Shown here piece after piece: positions 12,215-24,300 of a stretch of DNA of 64,000 nt. Position 1 is the stretch's first letter. Each line of letters starts with the position of its first letter. The notes under the pieces were generated by a model. That model saw nothing but the letters and a program-made list of their open reading frames with translations, was not told the DNA's origin and did not search any database. The position numbers were made by a program, and so were the translations under genes. Source of the DNA: Leptasterias polaris (taxonomy: Eukaryota > Echinodermata > Asteroidea > Forcipulatida > Asteriidae); contig JAZGTN010000085.1 of assembly GCA_037783415.1 (NCBI GenBank), positions 4,273,501 through 4,337,500 of the forward strand, written 5' to 3'.

Positions 12215-12587
12215 ACCCGCCCTCCCTCCCTCTGAAACCGTTGGTTATCGTCACTCGGAACAAGGGGGCGTGACCTTCGTCCAACATCCGGGTCACGCTC
12301 ACGTTTCCTCCACAAGTTGGGGGTTTTTCGTGGCCGCCGAGTGCTGGTTCCAGTAACCAGACTGGTGTTGGGCGCCGAGTTGACGTCAGAATTTCTGCGT
12401 TCAGTACAAGTTTTGTGCAGACTTATGACGAATAGATCGCCACAGAATGTCATAGATTAGCCAAATTTTGGTATTTTTTGTTTCAATAACCTTTTTGGTT
12501 TTCGCAGCAAATTTTGCTATTTCCAGTCTTTCTGGTTCGATTTTTGTGTTTTGTTTTTCAGAAGCATGGAAGGAAATAGCTCGCAAC

Positions 12588-13553
12588 ATGGCCGATCCCA
12601 CTCTTCGACGTATCGCCGAAGACCAACTCCCAGCCTTACTCATTTCAGCCAAAGCCCCATCTACAATTAAAACCTACAAATCAGCGTGGCAGCGTTGGGA
12701 ATTGTGGGCATTAACCAAAACGGGAGTTTCTGTGTTTCCAGTCCGCCCGATCGATTTCTGCCTCTACCTGGCAACAATGTTACCATCGGGTCACAAGTCC
12801 ACTGCAGACGCCGTAGCCTCCGCAGTAAAATGGGCACACAGCATGGTAGGACTACCGTCGCCGACAGACGACCCAATCGTCAAGACCGCCATCCAAGGCT
12901 ACAAGAGACTGACAGCCTCGCCACCGAACCGCAAAGAGCCAATATCTCCGCAAGTGATGGCAAAGCTTTTTGATACCTACGGGCATACCACGGCCACATT
13001 AGCCGATCTGCGGGTACTGTTCATTTCTTTCATCAGTTATGCGGGGTTTCTTCGCTTCAGCGACCTCGCCAATATCCGACGCCAAGATTGTATCCTGAGA
13101 TCTGACAGTCTGCTTATTCACCTAACTAAATCCAAAACTGATCAATTTCGACAAGGTGCAGACGTTGTAATTGCCAGAACTCGATCTACAACATGCCCAG
13201 TCGGCATAGCGGAAAGATATTTCGATGCGTTGGGTGATCCACCCACATCTTCATTGCCACTAATACGCAGAATTGCTCGCTCAAAATCTGGTCCGATTTC
13301 CACTAACCACGCTTTAAGTTACACTAGAACTAGAGAGATTGTACTTCAAGCCTTGAAACCCTTTGTACCTGACGTAACCAAATACGGTCTCCACAGTTTT
13401 AGGTCGGGTGGCGCATCCGCCGCATCTGATGCCCTAATTCCGACTCATCTTATTTCTAAACACGGTAGATGGAGCTCCGATAAGGCAAGAAACGCCTATA
13501 TCAAGGTCAATAACAAAACCAGTTTACTTCCGTCGTTGGCTTTGGGAATATGA
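12588..13553 (+). CDS. tyrosine recombinase of PAT-like element
   Basis: 321 codons from ATG 12588 (MADPTLRRIAEDQLP). The frame is open from 12468, but that part is hydrophobic and probably intron or leader. An N-terminal SAM-like DNA-binding part (STIKTYKSAWQRWELW) is followed by the catalytic domain: Arg in GFLRFSDLANIR, His-x-x-Arg in LHSFRSGGAS, His/Trp in KHGRWSS, and the nucleophile Tyr in NAYIKV. All catalytic residues are present and the frame is intact. It would integrate the circular cDNA by strand exchange. It lies between A2 and B2, downstream of an internal promoter. Confidence 0.92.
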   Translation: MADPTLRRIAEDQLPALLISAKAPSTIKTYKSAWQRWELWALTKTGVSVFPVRPIDFCLYLATMLPSGHKSTADAVASAVKWAHSMVGLPSPTDDPIVKTAIQGYKRLTASPPNRKEPISPQVMAKLFDTYGHTTATLADLRVLFISFISYAGFLRFSDLANIRRQDCILRSDSLLIHLTKSKTDQFRQGADVVIARTRSTTCPVGIAERYFDALGDPPTSSLPLIRRIARSKSGPISTNHALSYTRTREIVLQALKPFVPDVTKYGLHSFRSGGASAASDALIPTHLISKHGRWSSDKARNAYIKVNNKTSLLPSLALGI

Positions 13554-13655
13554 GTTTATAACGTTTTGGTACGTGAGTTTATAACGTGAACGTAACATTA
13601 TTAAGTAGATGAACGTGCGTGTTTACGCAAATTCGATATTATGTTGTTGAATAAA

Positions 13656-13792
13656 GCGGGGTGAGCATGCTCCACCTTTCCAAATGTGCTCCAAAATATT
13701 GCTTTGTATCTTTCAATTATTGCTGTTTTTAACACATGAGGGAAATATAGAAAAGAAAACATTTTCTTTCGGAAGAATGGAGAAAGAAAGTC
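13656..13792 (+). repeat. B2 right repeat of PAT-like element
   Basis: Identical to B1 (11936-12072). It begins GCGGGGTGAGCATGCTCC and ends GAGAAAGAAAGTC. The genomic right flank continues TTCTTATCATGG, while the left flank of the element ends TTTCTAT. The unoccupied site was therefore probably CTATGTCTTCTT. Confidence 0.9.
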
Positions 13793-14171
13793 TTCTTATC
13801 ATGGACACAATAAGTGGAATGCCGTTCTTAATTTTGTTTCTGCACTGATGGTTTCCCTGTGCTTGTATACATGTCGTGTTCTTTGATGCGTTCTGTTGGT
13901 TTTTCATGAGAGGTTAAAATATTTAATTAAATTTATTTAAATATAATTTATTTGTGCTATTTAATGTAAAGTGCAATCTCATGCCGCTTGGTTTTAGCTT
14001 TCTTCGCTTTCGTGTTTTGTTTCTTGCTAATGTTGATCTTGCCACACTACGAAGCATGAGTTTGAACTTGCCTACTTCTTTTTCAAATTTTATTTGGCTT
14101 GCAACTTGTACTTTTATCTTTGTAATTTTTTGTTGTTTTGTTGGTTTCGTGTTTTTGCTTGTAGACTCCTT

Positions 14172-14245
14172 TTTAATATTGTAAAGCGCTCAGTGACTGG
14201 TTTGATGTTGGGCGCTGTATAAATCCTGCCTATTATTATTAATAT
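14172..14245 (+). repeat. 3' tail of a dispersed SINE/LINE family
   Basis: AATATTGTAAAGCGCTCAGT then GGTTTGATGTTGGGCGCTGT then a TATT microsatellite tail. A near copy sits at 28552-28622 inside an intron of the receptor kinase gene. Only the tail is recognisable. Confidence 0.6.
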
Positions 14246-14316
14246 TAAGACCATAAACCACGTGGAATCTGTGCTTGCCACACACAGCTATTGTGCACAA
14301 TGAGCTGATGTGTATT

Positions 14317-15078
14317 TAGACTTGATTCAAGTCCCTTTCTCGTGCGAGGTTCCTAACGTAACGCGCCAGCATGCAGCCCACTGATCTCTATATACTGTCA
14401 GTATATAGAGATCAGTGATGCAGCCACAGAATACCAGTGCGCCCTCACCGACAAAATGTAGTTATTTATGCGGTGGCGATCAAGGGACTTGACGGGGTCG
14501 TTTCCTACTCCACGCATTTGAATAGAAAAATCTCCCCAAATGGGGAGATGTACAAATCCAATGGGAGCGTGGAAGTGCCGCCCCTTTCATTTAGTATTCA
14601 TCTTGCTCTGTGACGTTTGTATCATGTATCTATGGACGTAAGCATCTCCAGAATGGCTGCCGGGCGGAAGAGGGGGTGGGTGTTTTAAGTCGCTAAATTG
14701 CATTTGTCAACAATTCAAAGTATGCATTTGCAAACAATACCAATCCCAATGTATACGTAATATTAACTTGAATTCAAATAAATTTGTAGTTTTTATATAT
14801 ATTCATGCATTTCGATCCTCGACAAAGTACTTTACCACCCCCGCAAATAAAAAAATCAACGAGTCTTCTTTTTGAACGCGTTTGATTGGACAACAAGTAA
14901 TGCGCCATAACTTTGCATATTCGTAAGTGAATAAATTTACATATCAGGCAACTGCGGGTTCGTCAAGTCCCTGTCCCGCGCGCGGAACAGGTTGGGGAAT
15001 GCAGAGCGCAAAATAATAGTTTTCTGACGATGAGGCAAGGAAGGGCCTTGCACGGGATTGGGACTTGAGTCAAGTCTA
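14317..15078. mobile_element. 762-bp non-autonomous DNA transposon with 9-bp target duplication
   Basis: Terminal inverted repeats of about 30 bp start TAGACTTGATTCAAGTCCC on the left, and their complement ends GGGACTTGAGTCAAGTCTA on the right. The direct repeat ATGTGTATT flanks both ends (14308-14316 and 15079-15087). The first 15 bp inside the terminus are themselves palindromic (GACTTGA-TCAAGTC). No transposase is encoded. A 9-bp duplication fits Mutator-like elements best; hAT usually gives 8. Confidence 0.8.
14379..14417. repeat. perfect 17-bp-arm hairpin
   Basis: CACTGATCTCTATATAC, loop TGTCA, then the exact reverse complement. It lies inside the 762-bp element. A second small hairpin (TCTCCCC..GGGGAGA) lies at 14530-14549. 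Confidence 0.9.
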
Positions 15079-15248
15079 ATGTGTATTCGCCTCATGGACT
15101 TTTTCCATGTAGTAAATTACTGTATTTTTATATAAAGGATGTGTTGACTTCGTGGAGGGATGTCAGCGATACTACCAATGAAAGGCGATATCTTCCCAAG
15201 TACACATCCAACGTATTAATTTCCTCATAATGTGACAATCATTCTGAA

Positions 15249-15570
15249 AACATCTTAACAAGAATGATCATTTCCTGTATAAGAAGACGGAGAAAGTTGT
15301 AAGTCTTTCAGAGTCAAAGGTGAGAGTGATCCTCAGACGTATTGCTGCCGATGAGGGCGCGCTAACCAGTTTCTTTAAACAAGTGAATTTTGTGAATAAA
15401 ATTACAAAAAAGGGTATGTGTTTTCTTCTACCTGTCACATCAACTGAAACTGGTTAGCGCACCCTCATCGGCAGCAATACGTCTGAGGATCACTCTCACC
15501 TTTGACTTTGAAAGACTTACAACTTTTTCCGTCTTCTAATACAAGAAATGATCATTCTTGTTAAGATGTT
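15249..15570. mobile_element. foldback element with 125-bp arms
   Basis: Bases 15249-15373 are nearly the reverse complement of 15446-15570, with about 72 bp between them. The arms begin AACATCTTAACAAGAATGAT. No open frame and no obvious target duplication. Typical of long-TIR MITEs. Confidence 0.85.
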
Positions 15571-18010
15571 AACTCCTAAAACTTCAAGTTGTAGTCTAAA
15601 TGCACGTAGTAAGTTTCAAGTTAATACAGGCTACACAACTTTTTTGAAATAATTAATATTGTTGCCGTCAGATCATGACGTCACAACTTCTCTTGAAACG
15701 TCAAGTAATAGTCTAACTGCACGTCAAATGTCAAGTTGATTCAAGCTTTTCAAGTATGCATTTTGACTGCAGACAATACCATGCAGAAAAAGGAGAAGGA
15801 GAAAATGGGCTGATGCCCGAACACCTAACAACATTCCTTTACAGCAGGAATTTGTCGCCACTGCCATAAGGGACAATAATTTGCGCGCTTTGAGGAACCT
15901 TACAAACATGGATATGCAATCAATAATGGCGTAATATTAGCTTATAATATAGGCTTTGCTTTGTGCGGTGTGAAGAAATCAGTAAAGCATGGGGAACCTT
16001 TGTACATGTAGAAGAAAAGAAAAAAAAACTTGAAAAAAGTTCAAGGTCTACCGGTCACAGCCAAGCCGACCACCTAACTATGACACAATAACTTTTCCTG
16101 AAATCCACGGTTTAATACTTCTACAAACTTACTGTAACAAACCTTCCATCTAGAAGCAACGATGTTACATCTTCAAGTACTTTATTGTGTGAACTACCTT
16201 TGCAGTCTCAGTCCCAGGCTGCCATTTGGGTGTTCAAGGAAGCAATGCCGCATTGGTCTAGGACCTAAGTCCTGCGCACGGTGACCATAAGTTAAGCAGA
16301 GTGATTGATATGCACGATAAGTATGTCCTTCAACTGTACCTGAACAGATGACAGATCACCGACCAGTCCATAAGTGGGTCACACGGTAGTCCTTAAACAT
16401 GTCTACCGGAGCGTGTAGTGTGAAACCCAGATCTCGCATAAACAATATTTTGTGTGCATCTCACTTCGACCATGATACAAACGAGTTAGTTATTGGATCT
16501 CAGGCCAAGGCTACCTTTGACTGGCCATCATGTCCTGAATCACAAAAGAGGTTTCAATATATTGTCTTTGTTGTGAAGTACGTCATCATTTCTGCCAGTG
16601 ACTTGAGTTCTTTCAATAATCAACGCGAAGGACTTTTGCTTTACGTAAAGGATAGCCTGTCACAACTATCCTTACAAAAAATAATGAGAAAGGTCTGTCA
16701 CGGACTAACGGCAAGTCTGATACGGATCAACGAGTGATCAGCATCATAGGGTGCATAATGTAACACCACAAAGATTCTGCCTTGTGATTGGTTTTGAGAG
16801 TTTCAAAAGATATCGTCACCGTTTTCACGAAGGGCCACTCAGTTAAAATTACAATTAGTAAAATGAGTAATACAGGAGTACATCTCAATAACTGCATTAT
16901 GCATTTTTACGAAGAGCCTATAGCAGCCCTATTATTGAATGTAATAGGTTGCAACATGAGCCGAGAGCGTAAAGTGTCAACTTATTTTTCGGGTTTCACG
17001 AAGAGCCGATGTCAGTGTGTGTAGATCACATGACAATAGGCGTCCTTTCCTAAAATAAACACGTTGTTCATTTTGGTGTATTATAACTAGGTCACTTTTG
17101 AGGTTTCACGAAGTAACGCGTATAACTATGGCAATTAGCCAATATTTCAAAAGAAATCAGTCACTCAATGGATCTTGAACAAATAGGAGTCTTAAACTGC
17201 AAACCATGCTTTTGTTTTATTTATTTGTTTACATGATTTCCAGTTTTAAGCTAAGCACAGAGTAAAATGTAAATCTCTATAATGACTTTTGAAATGATGT
17301 GGCGCTCCGTGAAAATGGTGACGATATGTCGTATTTTTACCAGAAAGCCTTGCGGGCGGCAAAGGCCATACCCACCCAGCAACAAATTACGTAGACTGGT
17401 CCCCTGTCTTTATCCTTTACGGATAAAGACAGGCACCCAGACCCAATGATTGCATTGGATACAATGATTGCATTGGATAATTAACGTGCAGTGACGTAGC
17501 TTTCCATATCTGTGTTATGATTGGTCTGCTCCGAATTGACGTCGTTTGTCGGCTACACCACCAGCAGCAACTGGGCCAAAAATGTCATGGCTCCGCTTAA
17601 ACCGTAAGCAAAGAATCAGCGCTTACGAAAGCAGGAATTTCTGCGCTTAAGTCAAGCGTATTTCACGGGTTAGCAGAGATGTTGTGCTTGTGTGCGAGCG
17701 AATCGAGTCCACTGTACTAGACATTTTTCGCTTACACAACTAGCGCAGAAATTCGGCGCTTGCACACTATATGCTGAGAATGGGGATCGCAAGCACATAA
17801 TTTGGTGGTAAGCAGATCCATGAAACTGGGGCGAATTCGGTCTTCTGCTGCATGCTGCGTGTGCATAATGCTTATAAATGTTGTTTTATTCACACTACGA
17901 ATTCCTCGCCGTGTAAAAAGGATAGGAGGTCAAAAGTAGGCCCACACATCGGGGTGTTGCGTTATTCACGAGCATCGAAGCGTGTCGTCAGATATGCCGG
18001 CTGGCATAGC
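15571..18010. other. gene-free stretch with weak repeats
   Basis: No coding exon can be supported. At 15580-15770 the phrase CTTCAAGTTGTAGTCTAA.. is repeated as a diverged pair. At 16815-17115 the phrase TTTCACGAAG(G/A)GCC recurs four times at about 80-110 bp spacing. A perfect hairpin CCTGTCTTTATCC/TTTAC/GGATAAAGACAGG lies at 17403-17433, followed by a tandem duplicate of CAATGATTGCATTGGATA (17445-17480). Confidence 0.5.
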
Positions 18011-18011
18011 G

Positions 18012-18440
18012 CTAGACTTTGGTACCAAGTCTGTAATCGTGTTTTGTTTTTGTCTACTTGTGTATGATGGTCAAAACAGTAATGCGCCCTCTTGTAGATT
18101 CCCTTTCCATCACAGACTTAGGAATACTGTTTATCGATTGGTGTAATGTACACACCCGGACACCAAATTCGTCTAAAGGTTAACTGTACAATCTGATTGG
18201 GTCAGAATTTAAATTCCTATTCTACGGGATATAGTACAGAAATACAACAACTGTTCACTTGAATTCATTATGTCGTTGCTTATTTAATTCAACTTGCATC
18301 TTTTGAACAACAACATAAGAAAATTATAATTAAAGAGCAATACAAATAACAACATCGGTTCTGTTAATTTTATTTATTTTAAAAATCTCTCGAAATCATA
18401 CTAAACAATAATTACGTTGAATGATTAATTCTACTAAAAC
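18012..18440 (+). mobile_element. MITE of the AGACTTGGTACCAAGTCT family
   Basis: It begins TAGACTTTGGTACCAAGTCT and shares order and phrases with 42629-43010: TGTAATCG, GCGCCCTCTTGTAGATT, TTGGGTCAGAAT, AATACAACA and AATTCAACTTGCA. A third, inverted fragment is at 56098-56192. The element end is palindromic around the centre of the first 20 bases. No coding capacity. Confidence 0.6.
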
Positions 18441-18485
18441 CAAAGGTAAAAGTCGGGTACGTTTTTATTATTTTAGTTAACAATG

Positions 18486-18857
18486 TTAAATACCATCACG
18501 TAATAATAATAATAATATCAAGCATTTATAAAGCGCCATCTATCTAGCTAAGCTATTCCGAGGCGCATATTATTACCCTGGGCCATTTTTATCATTTCTG
18601 AAACCATATCAGCTCCCTGGGGAGTATATACAGCCTGTGCTGCAATATATGCGCTACTACAGGCTAAATCCATCACAAGATCCATCTCTGCCCTCACAGG
18701 TACCCATTTTACCCCTGGGTGGAGAGAAGCAATTATAGTTAAGTGTCTTGCTCAGGGACACAAGTGTCACAACCGGGACTCGAACCCACACTCTGCTGAA
18801 CAGAAACACCAGAGCTTGAGTTCGGTGCTCTTATCCACTCGGCCACGACACCCAAGG
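18486..18857 (-). mobile_element. tRNA-derived SINE
   Basis: On the minus strand a tRNA-like head has box A TGGCCGAGTGG and box B GGTTCGAGTCCC. A body (GACACTTGTGTCCCTGAGCA, AGACACTTAACTATAATTGC) follows, then a tail ending GGCGCTTTATAAATGCTTGA and a TATTATT microsatellite. The same body occurs at 36117, 62705 and 63711, so this is a repeat and not a functional tRNA gene. Confidence 0.88.
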
Positions 18858-19154
18858 TAGTATAAAACAAGACTAGACAATGGTATAACCAAACATTGGA
18901 GGCTACAACAAAAGTTCTGGCCCCGTTTGTAACGAGACGTTCCGCCAGTTTGTGGAGTCACAAATTTGACTCGACAAAATGGCGTGCCGCGTTAGTTAAC
19001 GATGTAAAAGAAAAAAATACGCAATTTAGAAGCATAGGCTACTTGTGTGTATCATTGTATTCTACTTTTAAAACATCTTTCTAACCATATAAATTTTATA
19101 ACAAACAGTTACAAACGCTTTTCATAGACCAACTCGCCCGATCCAAGGCAACAT

Positions 19155-20784
19155 TCCCATATGGGTCAAAATTAAGGGCCCCATGTGGATTAACCCATAT
19201 TGGCCCCTGCTGATCCTGCACCCGGGATTCATATGGGGCCCATTATGGGTAGGCCCAGATAACCCATATAATAATAATAATAATACGAGAAATTTATATA
19301 GCGCATAATGCAGAAGCCTCTATGCGCAAAAATGGGCCCCATATGGGTCAACATAATGGGCCCATTATGGGTCCCATATGGGCCCCACATGGGCAAACAT
19401 ATGGGCTTCATATGGGGTAACCCATATGGGCCCCACTGGATCCTGCGCCCAAGATTCATATGGCCCCATATGGGTTTGCCCAGATGTATCCCATATGGGA
19501 TACATCTGGTGGAAAAATCAACCTGGGTTATCCCATATGGGCATTACCTGGGATTCGTATGGGCAATCTAGGCCAATATGGGGGGTCCATGTGGCGTACA
19601 TGGGGCCCATAATTATGGACCCATATGGGCCAGCTCAGATAGTCTTTTAATTAACTCAAGTAATTATTTAATGTTAATAAGTAGTCTAATTATATGAACA
19701 TACATGTATACTAATCTACAATACCACATTAGCTTATTACAAACTATACCAGTCAGTTATAATATGGCGTATACACCTCTCCCTACATCATAATATGTAT
19801 TATGTATATAGTCCAGGAACTGAAGACTTATTACAGTCATGATGGTTAATAGTTTATAGACCAATATCTTACAAAAAAGTACAAAAACAACTTTACAGGG
19901 CTAAATTTCACTAAATTGTTATAATAATTATCAATGAAAACACACTATTTCAATGCGTTGTCCCACAAGTTTGCATATTGCCAAATGGGTTTGCCCAGGT
20001 CTTACCCATATCGTACCCATATGGGTCTTTGTATACACGAAGCTTGCTTAGGTCGTTCCCATAGGATAACCAAATGAACCTTTTCATATTACTGCCCACA
20101 AGGGATTGCTTATAGGTATCTCCGTTATTCTGGCTTTTCCATTATTGATTAACCCAGAGGATTAACCCATGGGAAGGTTCATAAACCCTTGGGCTCGCTA
20201 AACTTAGCAAATCTATTCTAAACTATACTATTAACCCCGTAATGGCTGAGGTCTCCTATGGCTGATATCTTTCTCTGAATTATCTTTGCCTAGGTCTTTC
20301 CAATACGATTCCCATATTAGCCTTCCTGTCCGTATGTCCATATAGTTTCCTATACCCATTTGGTCTTTAACATTATTCAGACAATATAAGAATGCCACAT
20401 TTTCCGAACATGATACAGATATGGGCCTTTGCATTATTCTGCCCATAGGGGGTTGCCCATATTTTCCCCATATACCCATATGGGCCCTTGCATAGTCTGC
20501 CCATATGGGATTGCCCATATTTTCCCCATAAAAAACACCCATATGGGCCACTGCGTATTTTTCCCATATGGGATAGCCCATTTTTCCCCATATGATACCC
20601 ATATGGGCCCTTGCATAGTCTGCCCATATGGGATTGCCAATGAAACCGATATAGGGCACTGCATATTTTTCCCATATGGGGTGCCCATATTTTCCCCTTA
20701 TGATACCCATGGGCCCTTGCATAGTCTGCCCATATGAGATTGCCCATATTTTCCCCATATGATACCCATATGGGACACTGCATT
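19155..20784 (+). mobile_element. palindrome-array element, motif CCCATATGGG
   Basis: Two arrays of the palindrome CCCATATGGG and close variants (19155-19640 and 19985-20784) flank an AT-rich core at 19641-19985. In the right array the unit CCCATATGGGCCCTTGCATA..TGCCCATATGGGATTGCC recurs with a period near 118 bp. The right end reads CATATGGGACACTG; a matching left terminus is not seen. A SINE tail interrupts the left array at about 19263-19320. The core is homologous to 38700-39120 of the CAACGTTG element. Open frames across the arrays only reflect the repeat. Confidence 0.8.
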
Positions 20785-21316
20785 CTTTGCCTATTTAACT
20801 CCGTGTCCAATTGGCGGCAAATTGGTTCCTGTCTTCTACTTAACTTTTGCCTTGATTTCCTTAATACGTTTTAAACTACTAGTCCACCTCCTCCATTCAG
20901 GTAATTTCGCCAGGATAGGCCTCTCGACCAATTAGAAGACTAGATTTGAGTGCAATTAATAAAACACCTTTTCACTAATTTCATAAAACAGAAAAACATG
21001 AGTTTTAAAAATTTGCTTTATTTACAGCGTACTGCTCTGAGAAAACAGGATAACTTCATGACACTAAGTACTTAATTTCAAACAATATTTACGATATTCA
21101 AAATGCTTTTTACGCTATTCAAAATTTTGATTTGTCTAGTATCCATCACCAACAGAACATTCCCGGAACCCTACAGGAAGAAAGTAAGGTTCTAAACTTT
21201 TAATAAACCAACAACGTACAACCAATATTGAAACATAAACACACAAAAACAAAAAACAAAACAAATCAAGTGTCCCAATCCTCACAATGCGTCTGATGAA
21301 TAACGGCCGACAAAAG

Positions 21317-24300
21317 CTAGTTCTCATCAAACTCTGGGGTTATGTTCACATAATCGTGTTTTTTGGATCTCGGTAGAAGGCTCATGTATATCTGCAAGGG
21401 AAAATGATATATTTGTTTTTATCGTACTTGTGGATTTGTATTTGATTTCTTTAATTTCATAAATAAATAAATGTAATCTCTTAGTTCAAAAATGTTTCTT
21501 TCAGCTGAGTTGTAGTTTGTTGCAAGAAAATATATACCATTGTGGACACCCACCCAAACCAAATCCGCCTCGCTTGTTAGTGTTGGTGATCTATCACGTT
21601 ATACCATGATAGCATCATGATCCGTTTATATACGGTGCGCCTTTGCTCGAAAGCCTTACTTATAAGTGACGGTGGCTACGTGAATAGGGTGCCATTGAAG
21701 CTTGCAAATTCTGGATTATTTATTCATAATTTCGGAGGCTTTTGAGGAATTTATCTTAACAAAACTAACGAAACACCTGTTTTGATGATTGTATTATATC
21801 AAGGTTACTTTTGTGAAAAAGAATAATACTTATAGGAAACCCTGTAAGTAGCGAATATTTTGTGATTTGCTCCGTGGAACGAAGGTGCTCACGCGGTAGG
21901 CATATTATGTAATTAGTGAAATTGACACATGAAACAGCCACAGGGTGAAAACAAACAGTAACCAGGTCACCTATATATACCCTGAGGGTATTTCTGGGTC
22001 AGGATTGTAAACAAACCGCTCTGGTTTCCATTCACAGACAGATGACAGAGAGCATGTATTGGTACTGTCGGGCAAATTTTGTACACAAGGGAATTGGCGC
22101 CTTGGCGCAGACCCACTCTGTGACAGCTGGCCTACCCGGTGAACGACCTCTAGGGCAAAATCGGTTCAGCCACTTTGTTAAGGGGTGTTCAGGGTTGGAT
22201 GAAAATTAAGTTCAGCGAAAAATTTTTTTAAAAAGTGTTTTAATTAACAAAATTAGATTAATTGTTCTACCGCTTGAGACTATTCGCTACTTGCAGAGTT
22301 AAAAGATAATCAAATTCCATATCTGGCTCTCAAGTTTAATTGTATTATTTGTTTGTTTGTTTTGTTATATGCTGTTGAATATAAATACCGTTAGCACTTG
22401 GGCAATACCTGATCATTTTGGTTCGCTGTCATTGTGGTAAGAACGGAGACGATTTTCTTAAAGGGAGGTCGGTTGCTTGGTTTCTCCTGCCAGCATTTGA
22501 GCATCAGGTCGTAGCTGCAAAACATTGTTGAGATTAATCATATTGCTGTATACATCAAACGCCAATTGTGACAGTTTATTCTTCTTCTTGTCTTGCGTAC
22601 GACACAAATGTCGGTTACACATTAATTTTAAATAAAGATAAGTTAGCTACTTGACTGCTTAGTTAGTGACTTAAAGAGGAAGGGAAATGAGCAATTCAGT
22701 TTTGTGGTGTAATCATTTTCCAATAGTCCTCAAGTGAGATGGGAAAAATTACAAGTCTCTAACAAGTTAAAATGGTGTAATTAGAGTGCAAAATTTGTCA
22801 ACATCCAAAACATATGATGAAATCAATCTGAGAAAATTGCCTGGGTCTCTACATTTTTGTACGGGGATGTTTTGGTTCATAACTGACCCTTTTAGAGCGA
22901 AATTGGAAACATGACGTCATTGGATTTCAACAACTAATGGATCTTTACATTCCAATGAATTTTGTTTTGTCAGTCAAAATGTCAACTTATAAGTACCTTT
23001 TGATTGTACATTATTGGAAGTCAGTTTAGAACAGAAAACATCCCCGTATAAAATCTGTAGAGACCCTTTTTTCTCAGAATTATGTCATGAAATGTTTTGG
23101 TATTGGACACATTTTGCACTGGAAGGGTATCCTTCAAAGGAGGCGCCTCTTTCGACTTAACGTATTTTCAGATGACTGTCAGTCGTGACTGGCACACGTA
23201 ATCAATCACTTAAGAGGGCTTGCAAGGACTTATCTCCCATTTTCTAACCGCAGAAATGACGGCAAGACATCAAAGGACTCCCAGCTAGTTGGGGAACAGA
23301 TGTTTTCAATCAACTCAATGGGTCCAGGACTTTTGGCGACCACGCGCGTGCCCTCGGTGTCATTGACATTAACCAGGCGGCCATTTTTTTTTCTCAGCCC
23401 CTCTGACCCAAGTTACCGACCCCTGTTGGTTGACACCCATTTCAGACTGTGTGTAATGGTACTGCTGGGGATATCATGGACTATCGCATGCCTGGGATTT
23501 ACCAAGTGGGTGCTGTTATGTTTTTCTTGACTTGTGACAGTCGCTTTAAGCAATTCCTCTGCTGTTCCTTGGAATCTCCTCAACCACATGCACAACTGTC
23601 GGGTAGGTGTCTTTAGGCATATTTTGCGGATGTAGTCAGACAGTCCATGACAGGATCACGGGTGATGTTTAGAGAAATGCAAGTCATGATATTGGCTGCG
23701 TGATTTTATGGCTCACTGACTAAACATTATAATAATCCCTCGACACAGATTTATTTTTGGGTTCGCCCTTAACCTTTTCAGTAACTGGCCAGTAGGACCA
23801 GTTATATTGTCATTTCACAAGTCAATAGTTTGTTTTTACTAGTCCCTATTTCAAATGAAACAGAGGTAGGCCTACTTTCTGACACTGACCTAGCCAGGAC
23901 TACTTGGAGTGAGATGTGACTGGTCCTCAGGTGTTTTAACTAGCATTTGGCCAGCGGGAGAACACTGTATTTCTGAATAAACTATTTCAAACTTATAAAA
24001 TATCCTTCTTTAAAATTTCTAAGGTGGATATGTATGGCGTGAGTATATTTGTGAGAGAGGGGACAGTAGAACAGAGGAACAAAAAAGGAACAATGCTTCA
24101 CGCTGGAAATTATCATTTGTATTGTTGTGTCCTCACTTTTTGCTTTGCGTTTAGTCTTTGGAGATTGTTAAGTTAGAGGGACAAAGGAAATTCATGAAAT
24201 GATAGCAATAACTTGATTAATGTATGTATGTATGTATGTATGTATGTATGTATGTATGTATGTATGAGTCAGTAGATTTTTAAAATGTCAGCGAGAGAAT

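Larger units (their letters stand above)
8960..13792 (+). mobile_element. PAT-like DIRS (tyrosine recombinase) retrotransposon
   Basis: A complete 4.8-kb element with split direct repeats: A1 (8960-9104), internal B1 joined to A2 (11936-12214) and B2 (13656-13792). It encodes a CCHC gag, an RT-RNase H-methyltransferase-like polyprotein and a tyrosine recombinase. A repeats (145 bp) and B repeats (about 136 bp) look identical base for base, so insertion is recent. The B1-A2 junction, the left border and the right border share only the bases GTC, with no longer target duplication, as expected for recombinase-mediated circle integration. The RT frame is broken twice, so the copy is probably non-autonomous. 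The methyltransferase-like domain and the split direct repeats favour the PAT group over Ngaro. Confidence 0.93.

Noticed and set aside
16200..16400. Possible 5S rRNA-like stretch around AAGTTAAGCAGAG
   Set aside because: Only a short phrase resembles 5S; the internal control region and pairing do not match.
16399..16737. 112-codon plus-strand frame
   Set aside because: No recognisable domain, no splice context and no conservation signal that I can see.
19229..20810. Several overlapping open frames on both strands, rich in HMGP/IWAIPYG-like repeats
   Set aside because: They follow the CCCATATGGG array, whose palindromic word is open in several frames. No domain, no exon borders.
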